Virus record (IMG/VR): IMGVR_UViG_3300042890_004365
Location: 1 to 64,000 of that record
Strand: one strand, 5' to 3'
Origin: a virus
Length of the DNA stretch: 64,000 nucleotides
In this document: positions 1 through 7,863 of the stretch, piece after piece
Layout: each line of letters starts with the position of its first letter
Numbering within the stretch: the first letter of the stretch is position 1
Notes under the pieces: model-generated
Seen by the model: the letters and a program-made list of their open reading frames with translations, nothing else
Told to the model about the DNA's origin: nothing
Database searches by the model: none
Translations under genes and position numbers: made by a program

Positions 1-7
1 TAAGTTG

Positions 8-748
8 TTACTCAATAATAAATAATTTTATATTTCCTTCTAAGTCTTCATATAAAAAAGAACAAGACTCACAAAAATCACCAGTATTATAATAATTCTT
101 ATCATCTATTTTCTCTATTGCAGGTGTGTGTATATGACCAATCATTATAGACTCACAATCAGTTTCTTGTAATTTTTTTATTGATAAGTATTTAAAGTCA
201 TTTACAAAAGCAATTGCATCTTTTACTTTTGATTTTAAATATTTTGATAAAGACCAATAGTCTAATCCAAAAACTCTTCTTAACTTATTATAGATTTTAT
301 TTATCTTAAAACTTAATTCATATGCAAAATCACCTAAAATATATAAAAATGGATGTAATCTTATAAATCCATCAAACTGATCACCATGACAAATAAAAAT
401 CTTCTCACCTTTAATAGTTTCATAGTGATATTCATCACATATTAAAATATTTCCTAAATTAATATCTAATTCTTCTTTTATTAAACCTCTCAAAAAATGA
501 TCATGATTTCCCAATAAATAAATGACATTTACTCCTTTTCTTGACAATCTTAATACTTTTTGTATAACTGTTGAGTGGTCCTCATTCCAGTAAAACTTAC
601 TTTTTAATGCAGTTAAATCTATGAAGTCACCAATTATTATTAAATTTTCAAATTCATAATCTTTTAAGACATCTAATAATTTATTAGCTTGTGACTTTTT
701 AGTTCCTAAGTGAACATCTGATATAAATAATGTCCTAACTTTTTGCAT
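8..748 (-). CDS. Metallophosphoesterase, LpxH-like (UDP-2,3-diacylglucosamine diphosphatase family)
   Basis: The protein carries the calcineurin-type metallophosphoesterase signature: DVHLG near the N terminus, GDFID, GNHDH and CHGDQ in order, the usual di-metal ligands. The overall pattern resembles LpxH-like enzymes that cleave UDP-diacylglucosamine, but the substrate cannot be read from sequence. I start at MQKVRTLFISDVH (ATG at 748) because the fold begins there; a longer in-frame extension to 844 only reads back through the neighbouring gene. It overlaps the 3' end of the upstream glycosyltransferase by 14 bases, so the two are probably cotranscribed and translationally coupled. A role in altering host lipid A or envelope glycans is an inference from this pairing. 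Confidence 0.75.
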   Translation of the reverse strand: MQKVRTLFISDVHLGTKKSQANKLLDVLKDYEFENLIIIGDFIDLTALKSKFYWNEDHSTVIQKVLRLSRKGVNVIYLLGNHDHFLRGLIKEELDINLGNILICDEYHYETIKGEKIFICHGDQFDGFIRLHPFLYILGDFAYELSFKINKIYNKLRRVFGLDYWSLSKYLKSKVKDAIAFVNDFKYLSIKKLQETDCESIMIGHIHTPAIEKIDDKNYYNTGDFCESCSFLYEDLEGNIKLFIIE

Positions 749-1712
749 AATCACTGATCTTTTTAACAATATCTTCAATTGGATTAGTCCAATCATATTT
801 AATAGTCTTGTAGTTATAAATCCATTCAAATATATTATCATCATTCAAATCATCAGTAAATACACCCATTTTATTAAGTGCCTTTGCATTACAAAGTTGT
901 TCATATTGTCCTTTGATAGGAATAGACCATAATTTTTTACCTAATACTAAAGCTTCTGATGTAGTAGAAAATCCTGATGCAGTTATTACACCAGAACAAT
1001 TTAATAAGTCTTTACTAAATTTTTCTTTATCTAGTTTTTTTAATTTTACTATACCATCAGTTGAGTCTTTTAATACATCAGGTGAATAAACCTTCCAAAT
1101 TCCTACACAATAAGTATTTATCTGTTCTGATATAAATTTTGAAGACATCGAAGGTAAATAAACTAAGTAGAATCTCTTATCAGTTACTTTTTTATTTATG
1201 AAGTCATCACTTATAATAGGTAAAGTAATAAATTCATCATACTTTTTATAGTTTATACCGATATGTTCTTTACACGGTGCAAAGAATTTTATAAATATTT
1301 CTGAGAATATATCTTTAAAGAAAGGTCTAGGTGTTTTCTTTGATCTAAATGAGTATTGATTACCTATACCTAATGATTTTTTGTTAGATTTTCTTGCAGA
1401 CCAAGCAGATACTGGTTCAAAATCAGATATTATAAGGTCATATGAACTTACATCATATTTTAAATCTGATAGAAATTGTTTTAGTTTAAGTGATAATAAA
1501 GTTTTTATCCAATCTATACCACCTTTCTTATTATAAAAGAATGATAAGCCTTGAAATTGTTTTTTAATTTTAAATGGTAAATTTAATTGTGAATTGGTAC
1601 CCGATGTTATAATATCTACATCAAAGCCCGCAGACTTTAATGCAGTAATTATTTTTATAGACCTTGTTATATGTCCATTTCCTGTTAGTTGAATACCATA
1701 CAGAATTTTCAT
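735..1712 (-). CDS. Glycosyltransferase, MJ1255/TIGR00661-like (GT-B fold)
   Basis: The N terminus (MKILYGIQLTGNGHITRS) has the glycine-rich, G-x-GH-x-TRS pattern of the GT28-like MJ1255/VC2487 family, and a second conserved region near residue 240 (ITASGFSTTSEALVLGKK) matches the nucleotide-sugar binding part of GT-B enzymes. At 325 residues it is near full length for the family. It lies 3 bases downstream of a DHH phosphoesterase gene and overlaps the LpxH-like gene. A phage could use it to modify host surface glycans (for example superinfection exclusion) or its own virion; the sequence does not say which. Confidence 0.7.
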   Translation of the reverse strand: MKILYGIQLTGNGHITRSIKIITALKSAGFDVDIITSGTNSQLNLPFKIKKQFQGLSFFYNKKGGIDWIKTLLSLKLKQFLSDLKYDVSSYDLIISDFEPVSAWSARKSNKKSLGIGNQYSFRSKKTPRPFFKDIFSEIFIKFFAPCKEHIGINYKKYDEFITLPIISDDFINKKVTDKRFYLVYLPSMSSKFISEQINTYCVGIWKVYSPDVLKDSTDGIVKLKKLDKEKFSKDLLNCSGVITASGFSTTSEALVLGKKLWSIPIKGQYEQLCNAKALNKMGVFTDDLNDDNIFEWIYNYKTIKYDWTNPIEDIVKKISDYAKS

Positions 1713-1715
1713 AAG

Positions 1716-3197
1716 TTATTTTGATTTAAAATTTTCAAAGTTTCTTATTAAATTACCTTGCTTATCTAACTTAGTAACGTCCTTAGCAGCAATTACTTTG
1801 TTATCCATTGCTGGTTCTTTTGGATGAAAAGGTTCTGCCGGTTCACTCCATTTTAAACCTAAATTGAAAGCAACACCTGATAAGTCAGAAATGATTTTAT
1901 TCTTAAACATATCAACATATTTTAAATCCAAATAAGCAGGTAATTCACATTTACCATAAACATTTGAGATTGAACCTATACCACCGTGACCACCAGAAAC
2001 TGTAATTTCGTCTTGTCCTAGTGAAGTATCTGGGTTATGATAACCTAAATGTTTTTGGAAATTTTGTAATAATTCTGTCATATATTTTCCTAAGTCACTT
2101 ACTACTTCACCATTTCTTAATACTGGTAGATTTTCAATCTTATCCATATTTTTATATGAACAAACTTGTAACGTTCCACCATATTGTAATAATATAAAGT
2201 TAGGTTCTGAATCTAAAACACCATTATTAAAATCTTTCTCAACAATAGTTCTTGCTCTTAAAGCATTTGCCCAAGTTCCAGTTGGAACATAAACTAAATC
2301 ACCAATTTTTTGATAACCGTCTAGTTGAAGATATTGACCATTTCTAAATTGAGTAGTAAACTCAGCTTGTGAATTATAAGTTTTTTTAGAAGTCATTGAA
2401 CCTCTAGTTTTCTTTTGCATTTCTCCTAATCTCCATTCAGAATCTTCGATAAAATCTTTTTTCTGACCTCTTTTAGGACCACCTAATGTAACATTATGCT
2501 CTGGGTAAACTTTCTTCATTGTATTAAAAATTGCATAGATAGAAGCATCTGGACAGTTCTCAATAACAGATATAATAGTTTTTGAATCTGATCTTTTTAT
2601 GAACTGATTAAATGCTGCACCAAACTCTAATCTTTTGTTTTTAGATTTTTTAATTTCTGATAAATCAAAATCTAAAAGTCTTTGCCACGAAACTTCATAC
2701 TGATCATATTTAGCAGCGTCAATCATATCAATAACATCTAATGTTAATGAATCTTGTGGAACACCAAGTGCTTGACAAATTGCCTCATAAGCAGAAGCAG
2801 TTTTTTTCTTTTGTACTGGTGAAGATTTGTATTTTTCTAATTCTTCCGCACTAAATAAACCATGATGATCTAAATAGTAATCTACTAAATCATCTCTTTC
2901 ATCTCCTGGCATAGAAGCAAAGTCTAAAACTACATTTATAAGTTTTGGATCTAAAGTTGTGTATTTCCAACCTTCTGTATAGTTAAGAATTCCATATTTT
3001 TCAATAGTAAAACCTGCATTTAATAAGTATTTTTTCATTTCAATTCCGCTGAACATGCCATCCATATCATCGTGAATGTAAAGTGCAACCTTTTTACCTA
3101 TCTTACCTTTTTTCAACCAATAATCTTCTGACTTTGGAAGTCTTGGTGCACCCTCTAAAATTAAATTAAATTTATTAAAATTTTCTATATTTCTCAT
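1716..3197 (-). CDS. DHH-family phosphoesterase with capsid-targeting-like N terminus
   Basis: Residues 42-47 (HDDMDG) and 110-112 (DHH) are the metal-binding motifs of DHH phosphoesterases such as RecJ and NrnA, and a GGHGGIG stretch near residue 404 looks like the glycine-rich DHHA1 substrate-binding motif. The likely activity is hydrolysis of phosphodiester bonds in short nucleic acids or dinucleotides (inference). The protein starts MRNIENFNKFNLILEGAP, one of the shared N-terminal elements in this genome that look like capsid-targeting sequences, with ILE as a possible cleavage site. A near-match to the TTTAATATATA motif ends four bases upstream of the start. Confidence 0.7.
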   Translation of the reverse strand: MRNIENFNKFNLILEGAPRLPKSEDYWLKKGKIGKKVALYIHDDMDGMFSGIEMKKYLLNAGFTIEKYGILNYTEGWKYTTLDPKLINVVLDFASMPGDERDDLVDYYLDHHGLFSAEELEKYKSSPVQKKKTASAYEAICQALGVPQDSLTLDVIDMIDAAKYDQYEVSWQRLLDFDLSEIKKSKNKRLEFGAAFNQFIKRSDSKTIISVIENCPDASIYAIFNTMKKVYPEHNVTLGGPKRGQKKDFIEDSEWRLGEMQKKTRGSMTSKKTYNSQAEFTTQFRNGQYLQLDGYQKIGDLVYVPTGTWANALRARTIVEKDFNNGVLDSEPNFILLQYGGTLQVCSYKNMDKIENLPVLRNGEVVSDLGKYMTELLQNFQKHLGYHNPDTSLGQDEITVSGGHGGIGSISNVYGKCELPAYLDLKYVDMFKNKIISDLSGVAFNLGLKWSEPAEPFHPKEPAMDNKVIAAKDVTKLDKQGNLIRNFENFKSK

Positions 3198-3262
3198 AAA
3201 CTATATATTTAATTTAATTTATGTATTTTTTATGTCAAAATACTATCAGGGACGTTATGTGT

Positions 3263-3273
3263 TTTAATATATA
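3263..3273 (+). promoter_or_regulatory. TTTAATATATA promoter-like motif
   Basis: Exact copy of the recurrent motif, ending 4 bases before the ATG at 3278. With T4-late-promoter geometry the transcript would start at or beside the start codon. Confidence 0.5.
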
Positions 3274-3277
3274 ATAT

Positions 3278-4174
3278 ATGATAATAGGAGTTTATAAACC
3301 AGTAAAAGAGAATAAAAGGGTTACTAGTTATAGTATATTAAATATAGGTGACTTATATAACAAAGGTTCACAGAGATATAAGGTATCTTATATCTGTGAT
3401 GGTATTCATTGTAAAACACCAGATAAAATATATTCAATAACCAGAGAACATCTTAATGAGAAAAGATCCAAGACAGTAAATGATAAAATACAAATTTGTC
3501 GTTCTTGTCAAACTACTGGTGAGAATAATCCTAGATTTGGAGACAATAGAACTTGGAATGAAATTTTTAATAAAGAAACCTCTGATAGACTTAGAAAAAA
3601 TTTAAGTGATAGATCAATAGGTGATAAAAATCCATCTAAAAATAATGGTGTTAAAGAAAAGAAAAATCAAATTATTATTAATTATGAAAATGTTAATAAA
3701 TACTTAAATCAATATAATTTTAAACTTAATTCTATTGAAGGTGATAATAAGTTTTCAAAATTAAACATAACATGTAATGAAAATCATACTTTTAATATAC
3801 AATGGGCAAGTTTTCGAGTAAGTAAAAAATGTAGATATTGTTATTATGATTCAGTGAGAATACCATTTGAGGAAATTGAAAGATTTGAAACATATTCAAA
3901 AACAGTTAGGTCATTGACAAGATTCACATTCAATAAAAATAAGAATCTTATTGATCCAAATGGGTTGAAAGATTTGGATTCTAAAAATCATCATATAGAT
4001 CATATTTATTCAATATCAGATGGATTTTTAAATGATATTGAGCCTAAAATAATTGCATCATATCATAATTTAAGAATTATTACAAAAATAGAAAATTTAC
4101 AAAAAGGTAGAAAGTCTGGTATGGAATTATCAGAATTATTAGAAATTAATAATCAGGATTGTCATAAGAATTAA
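3278..4174 (+). CDS. HNH homing endonuclease with NUMOD3-like motif
   Basis: The C-terminal third contains HHIDHIYSISDGF followed by a conserved Asn (YHNLRI) and the Lys/Arg-rich tail expected of an HNH nuclease. The middle has GENNPRFGDNRTW, typical of NUMOD3 DNA-binding repeats of phage homing enzymes, and two CxxC pairs (around residues 75 and 186) may bind zinc. It is free-standing on the plus strand between minus-strand genes and its 3' end overlaps the convergent gene at 4146 by 29 bases, which fits a mobile insertion. Confidence 0.75.
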   Translation: MIIGVYKPVKENKRVTSYSILNIGDLYNKGSQRYKVSYICDGIHCKTPDKIYSITREHLNEKRSKTVNDKIQICRSCQTTGENNPRFGDNRTWNEIFNKETSDRLRKNLSDRSIGDKNPSKNNGVKEKKNQIIINYENVNKYLNQYNFKLNSIEGDNKFSKLNITCNENHTFNIQWASFRVSKKCRYCYYDSVRIPFEEIERFETYSKTVRSLTRFTFNKNKNLIDPNGLKDLDSKNHHIDHIYSISDGFLNDIEPKIIASYHNLRIITKIENLQKGRKSGMELSELLEINNQDCHKN

Positions 4175-4412
4175 AACTATCTCTTATATCTTGTTCCAGT
4201 AAATCAATTGCCTTACTAAGTTTAATAACTGAGTATATACTTTCATTTTGTTTAGTATAATTACTATACTCCTTATTTTTATTATCACATTCTATTTGTG
4301 CACTTTTTATATCTAAAAATATTTCATCAATATATCCATTGTTTGGATATATTGTCCAAACATTATCAGTTGTTAGTTTATTATTCTCATTTATTTTTTT
4401 TAAATACTTCAT
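4146..4412 (-). CDS. Small protein with capsid-targeting-like N terminus
   Basis: No fold recognised. The 88-residue product begins MKYLKKINENNK, matching the shared N-terminal element of this genome with INE as the putative protease site; the remaining ~79 residues are acidic and probably helical. Its 3' end overlaps the convergent HNH gene. It lies 33 bases downstream of another tagged gene (4446-5258). If the tag is real, the protein would be a small internal capsid protein; that is inference. Confidence 0.55.
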   Translation of the reverse strand: MKYLKKINENNKLTTDNVWTIYPNNGYIDEIFLDIKSAQIECDNKNKEYSNYTKQNESIYSVIKLSKAIDLLEQDIRDSFNSYDNPDY

Positions 4413-4445
4413 ATTCTATATATTTTGTTTCAATAATGTAAATTA

Positions 4446-5258
4446 TTATCTATTATTATAATCATTTTCAATATAATACCAAGCATCATTAAAATCACCG
4501 AAGTTAAGTCCATTTTGTCGTAATAATACATCTAATTTATTAAAGTCGGGTGAATTTGGATCATAAGGATTAGTTTGAACAGTTCTACAAATATTATCGT
4601 GTATTACAAAATTTGAAGATGATTGTGTGTTATAAGAAAGTTTAAGTACTTTAGCCGGATTGTTTCTATCAGTTACAAACTTATTTTTATAGAAAATATA
4701 ATAATGTCTCCACTTTCCGGGATTTCTTGTTACTTTCCAAACAGATCTGTCTTCATCATTATCTAATTCACTAAGATAAGTATTATCTTTTTTATATACT
4801 CTTGATAAAAGATCACACAAAATTTCATTGTAAATTTGAATTCGTATACCATATATCGGTTTATTTTCAGTTAAGTTAGTAATACTCGATAGATCTTTTT
4901 CGTCCCAAATATTATTCTGTTTGTCTAAAAAATAAAATGACTTGATAACATATTCTTTTTTTAAAAAATGAAAGAATGGTATAAATCTATCTGTTATTGT
5001 ATTCCAAGTAAAAGGATACGCTTGAATTCTAGTTCTGGTTTCGGTTCTAAAATAGGTGTCCCATATATTATCATTTGTTTGACCTTCTCTTTTATAAATA
5101 TAAATTTCTAATTTATTTGCAGTATTGCCACCATTTTCTTCAGAATCACCAACAATAACTTCATATCCCTCATCAAGTAAATAAGCTAGATGATTCCTAA
5201 CAAAATCCTCAACATCTCTAATTTGATATGCCTCATTTATACTTTTTAAATATCTCAT
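4446..5258 (-). CDS. Protein of unknown function, tagged; paralogue of the product of 34141-34566
   Basis: The protein begins MRYLKSINEAYQ, a capsid-targeting-like element. Residues ~20-100 align by eye with the product of 34141-34566: HLAYLLDEGYEV versus TYLAYLKDEGFNI, and FTWNTITDRFIPFF versus FSWNEVKDHIIPFL. So the genome carries two members of one family, this one with an additional ~130-residue C-terminal part. The start overlaps the stop of the upstream amidoligase-like gene (5258), indicating an operon. No catalytic motif seen. Confidence 0.6.
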   Translation of the reverse strand: MRYLKSINEAYQIRDVEDFVRNHLAYLLDEGYEVIVGDSEENGGNTANKLEIYIYKREGQTNDNIWDTYFRTETRTRIQAYPFTWNTITDRFIPFFHFLKKEYVIKSFYFLDKQNNIWDEKDLSSITNLTENKPIYGIRIQIYNEILCDLLSRVYKKDNTYLSELDNDEDRSVWKVTRNPGKWRHYYIFYKNKFVTDRNNPAKVLKLSYNTQSSSNFVIHDNICRTVQTNPYDPNSPDFNKLDVLLRQNGLNFGDFNDAWYYIENDYNNR

Positions 5259-6631
5259 TACTTTTTAAATCCTTTTATAGCACCTTCTTTATCACCTTTA
5301 TCATCTTCCTCAAATGGGGTATCAAAGAAATTAGAAGTATCAGTAACAACCTTAACTTCTGAGTCTAAACTAGCGTAAGGCCCAAGTTCACCAGAACGGA
5401 ATACACCACTATACATATTACCATTAAGATATCCACCCATAAAGTAACAATTAGTCAATTCACTTTGTTCTACTTTACAGTTGAATACTTTTGAATTATC
5501 TACATCAGAGTGTTGAATTTTAGATTTTGTAATTTGTGAATTTTTTATTTCAGATCCAACAAAGAAACAATCTTCAAAAATTCCTTCTACATTACAGTTT
5601 ATTAAGTCACATCCTTTAATTGTTAAAAGTGATTTAAAGTTTGCATCAACTATTTCAACTATTTGTGTGTTGATAACATAATTTATAATACATTCTTTTA
5701 AATCTTCTGTGGCTTCAACTAAAGCAAATAACTTAGGATAAATTTTATCATAGTAAGTATTTACCATATCATAACTATTATTCTGGTCTATTTGTATTTG
5801 TACACTAGGGAAATCAACAATAAAATTATCATATTTTGAAAGGTTTTTAAATTTTGATATATTTTCTTCTAAGAACTCTTCTAATTTAGAAACGTCTTCT
5901 GCATTAAATAAGGTATCAATAGAATCAAATACATTTATAATAAATCTATCCATAAAGTAAATTAGTTGACCTAAATTCTTTTCATAGTCTTTACCACCAA
6001 TATATCTCAACTCTAATCTTTGAGTTTCTTTGTCATTATTGATATGTAAGAAGTTTATACCAAAGTACTTATCATTTGGTAATCTTAAATTATTTTTAAC
6101 AACTGAAATAGGAATATTGAAAAAGTCATATTCTTTAAAAGGAATCATATTTTTAATACTTTTTGCATAAACATTTGCTTTTCTCGATGGATAACATCTG
6201 TATATCTCATCTTCGTCAGTATTTAATATAAGTTTTAGTATATTTAAGTCATTTAAGTTTTTATCCCCGTTAAAAGATAGGTTAAAGTGAATAGAACATT
6301 TCTCGTTGGTGTATCCATAAGTTTGTATAAATTTAATAATTTTAACAAGAAAATACTTAGCATCAAAATAATCTAATGGTCCAGTTACCAACTCAACCAT
6401 GTTTGAACCTCCTGATAAATCGGGTTCAATTTTAAAGTTTCTATCATCTGGTGTAAAGTTAGAGTGATACTCTCTAAAACCCCAAACCTTTACTGGGTCT
6501 AGCTCTTGGTTAAGTAGTTCTAATGTTTTATAGAAAGAAAGATCTTTCATATAGAACTCGAATTCCATTCCTACAATTGCATTTTTAAGCTTACTTGATT
6601 GGTTTAAAAATTTATCTGAATATTTTTCCAT
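5258..6631 (-). CDS. Putative amidoligase (Amidoligase_2, COOH-NH2 ligase) with C-terminal beta-helix
   Basis: The first ~290 residues show the amidoligase_2 pattern: VGMEFEF, then EPDLSGGSNMVELVTGPL, then CSIHFNLSF and a later R-x2-N-x-Y segment. These are the family's predicted Glu/Asp and His metal or ATP ligands in a glutamine-synthetase-like fold that ligates amino and carboxyl groups. Residues ~345-430 form a run of short repeats (NCNVEG, EDCFFVG, NSQITKSK, HSDVDNSK) that looks like a right-handed beta-helix of the pentapeptide type. That fusion is unusual. The substrate is unknown; peptide or protein modification is the family expectation. Confidence 0.6.
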   Translation of the reverse strand: MEKYSDKFLNQSSKLKNAIVGMEFEFYMKDLSFYKTLELLNQELDPVKVWGFREYHSNFTPDDRNFKIEPDLSGGSNMVELVTGPLDYFDAKYFLVKIIKFIQTYGYTNEKCSIHFNLSFNGDKNLNDLNILKLILNTDEDEIYRCYPSRKANVYAKSIKNMIPFKEYDFFNIPISVVKNNLRLPNDKYFGINFLHINNDKETQRLELRYIGGKDYEKNLGQLIYFMDRFIINVFDSIDTLFNAEDVSKLEEFLEENISKFKNLSKYDNFIVDFPSVQIQIDQNNSYDMVNTYYDKIYPKLFALVEATEDLKECIINYVINTQIVEIVDANFKSLLTIKGCDLINCNVEGIFEDCFFVGSEIKNSQITKSKIQHSDVDNSKVFNCKVEQSELTNCYFMGGYLNGNMYSGVFRSGELGPYASLDSEVKVVTDTSNFFDTPFEEDDKGDKEGAIKGFKK

Positions 6632-6636
6632 ATTGT

Positions 6637-6647
6637 TATATATTAAA
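6637..6647 (-). promoter_or_regulatory. TTTAATATATA promoter-like motif
   Basis: Exact copy on the minus strand, ending 5 bases before the ATG of the amidoligase-like gene (6631). Confidence 0.5.
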
Positions 6648-6703
6648 AATTATAGGGACTTTATTAGATATTATATATAAATTGTTAAAAATAAATAAAA
6701 TGA

Positions 6704-7093
6704 ATGGAGTTCTTCTGTGTCTATTGCAAAACTAGGAAAAAATTTGATAAATTTGTAAAGGTGAACGCCATCAAAAATAAGTATATCATAGATATAAATA
6801 AAATAATTAGTGAAGAAGAGGTTGACTTCACGGATGATAAAACGTACCTGAAAATTTTAATTTTTAACAAAATACAACAAGCAATAGATAAAAAGAAGGA
6901 CATATATTATATTCCAGACTTCGATAATGAGTTCTCAATCGAAAAACTACTTAACCTCAAAAAAATCCTCGGAGAAAACAATTTTAACGTTCTAATATTC
7001 TACAATGAATTTAGAAGAAATCCAGAAGTTATGGATGATGTTTTCTCAAATCTTTCAAAATTTTCCAACTCTCAGATCATAAGGGACTACTAG
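6704..7093 (+). CDS. Hypothetical protein
   Basis: Not recognised. The 129-residue product starts with a CVYC pair and contains a hydrophobic strand followed by acidic residues (KDIYYIPDFDNEF) and a second (FNVLIFYNEF), a pattern resembling the beta-strands of a P-loop-type fold but without a Walker A motif. The start ATG at 6704 is preceded by an overlapping out-of-frame ATG at 6700. It lies between a minus-strand gene and a homing endonuclease. Confidence 0.55.
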   Translation: MEFFCVYCKTRKKFDKFVKVNAIKNKYIIDINKIISEEEVDFTDDKTYLKILIFNKIQQAIDKKKDIYYIPDFDNEFSIEKLLNLKKILGENNFNVLIFYNEFRRNPEVMDDVFSNLSKFSNSQIIRDY

Positions 7094-7127
7094 TATAATT
7101 AGAGATTATTATTTTTATATATACATT

Positions 7128-7826
7128 ATGGAAAAGAAATGTAATATATGTGATTCTGTTAAAAATATTGAAGATTTTTACAAAAATCAAACTAGGTGTA
7201 AGTTTTGCACAAAACAATATAATTTAGAAAATAAGGAAAGGATTAGAAATTATAAAATATCCTATAAAGAAGAAGGTAAAAGATCTAAAAGTGATAAAAA
7301 GTATTATCTAAAGAACAAAGAATTTATAAATAATAAAAATAATAAGTATTATTTAGAAAATACTGATAAGGTTAAAAAGATTCAAAAAGATTATAGAGAT
7401 AATAATAAAGAAATTTTATCAATTAAAAGTTTAGAATATTCCAAAAAATATTATAGTAAGAAAAAGTCCGATCCTCTTTTTAAATTAAAAGGTAACTGTC
7501 GAAGTATGATAGGAAATGCACTTAGGTTTAATGGTTATGTAAAAAATTCTAAAACAGAGGAAATACTAGGTTGTTCCTTTGAATATTTTAAGTTATACTT
7601 AGAAAGTAAGTTTGAAGATTGGATGACTTGGGAAAATCATGGTAGGTTTAATAGTGAATTAAACTATGGTTGGGATATAGATCATATTATACCATTAGAT
7701 AGTGCTGAAATAGAAGAAGATATTATTAGACTTAATCACTATACTAATTTACAACCACTTTGTTCCTATACCAATAGACATTTAAAAATGTATAAGACTG
7801 ACTTTTATGTGATAAAGGATTACTAA
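7128..7826 (+). CDS. HNH homing endonuclease with N-terminal zinc finger
   Basis: The N terminus has two CxxC pairs (CNIC, CKFC) typical of a small zinc-binding domain, then a long Lys/Asn-rich helical linker, then WDIDHIIPLDSA and a later LNHYTNLQPLCSYTN, the HNH catalytic core with its ligand Asn and Cys. The same domain order and C-terminal sequence recur in the product of 53577-54191, so two copies of this element are present in the window. It sits between the gene at 6704 and the baseplate operon and is likely a free-standing homing gene. Confidence 0.8.
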   Translation: MEKKCNICDSVKNIEDFYKNQTRCKFCTKQYNLENKERIRNYKISYKEEGKRSKSDKKYYLKNKEFINNKNNKYYLENTDKVKKIQKDYRDNNKEILSIKSLEYSKKYYSKKKSDPLFKLKGNCRSMIGNALRFNGYVKNSKTEEILGCSFEYFKLYLESKFEDWMTWENHGRFNSELNYGWDIDHIIPLDSAEIEEDIIRLNHYTNLQPLCSYTNRHLKMYKTDFYVIKDY

Positions 7827-7863
7827 TTTTTTATATATAGTATATAAAAAATAATTATTATCA

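Noticed and set aside
749-844. Extended N terminus of the metallophosphoesterase
   Set aside because: It reads through the 3' end of the glycosyltransferase gene and has no homology to the family; the fold begins at MQKVRTLFISDVH.
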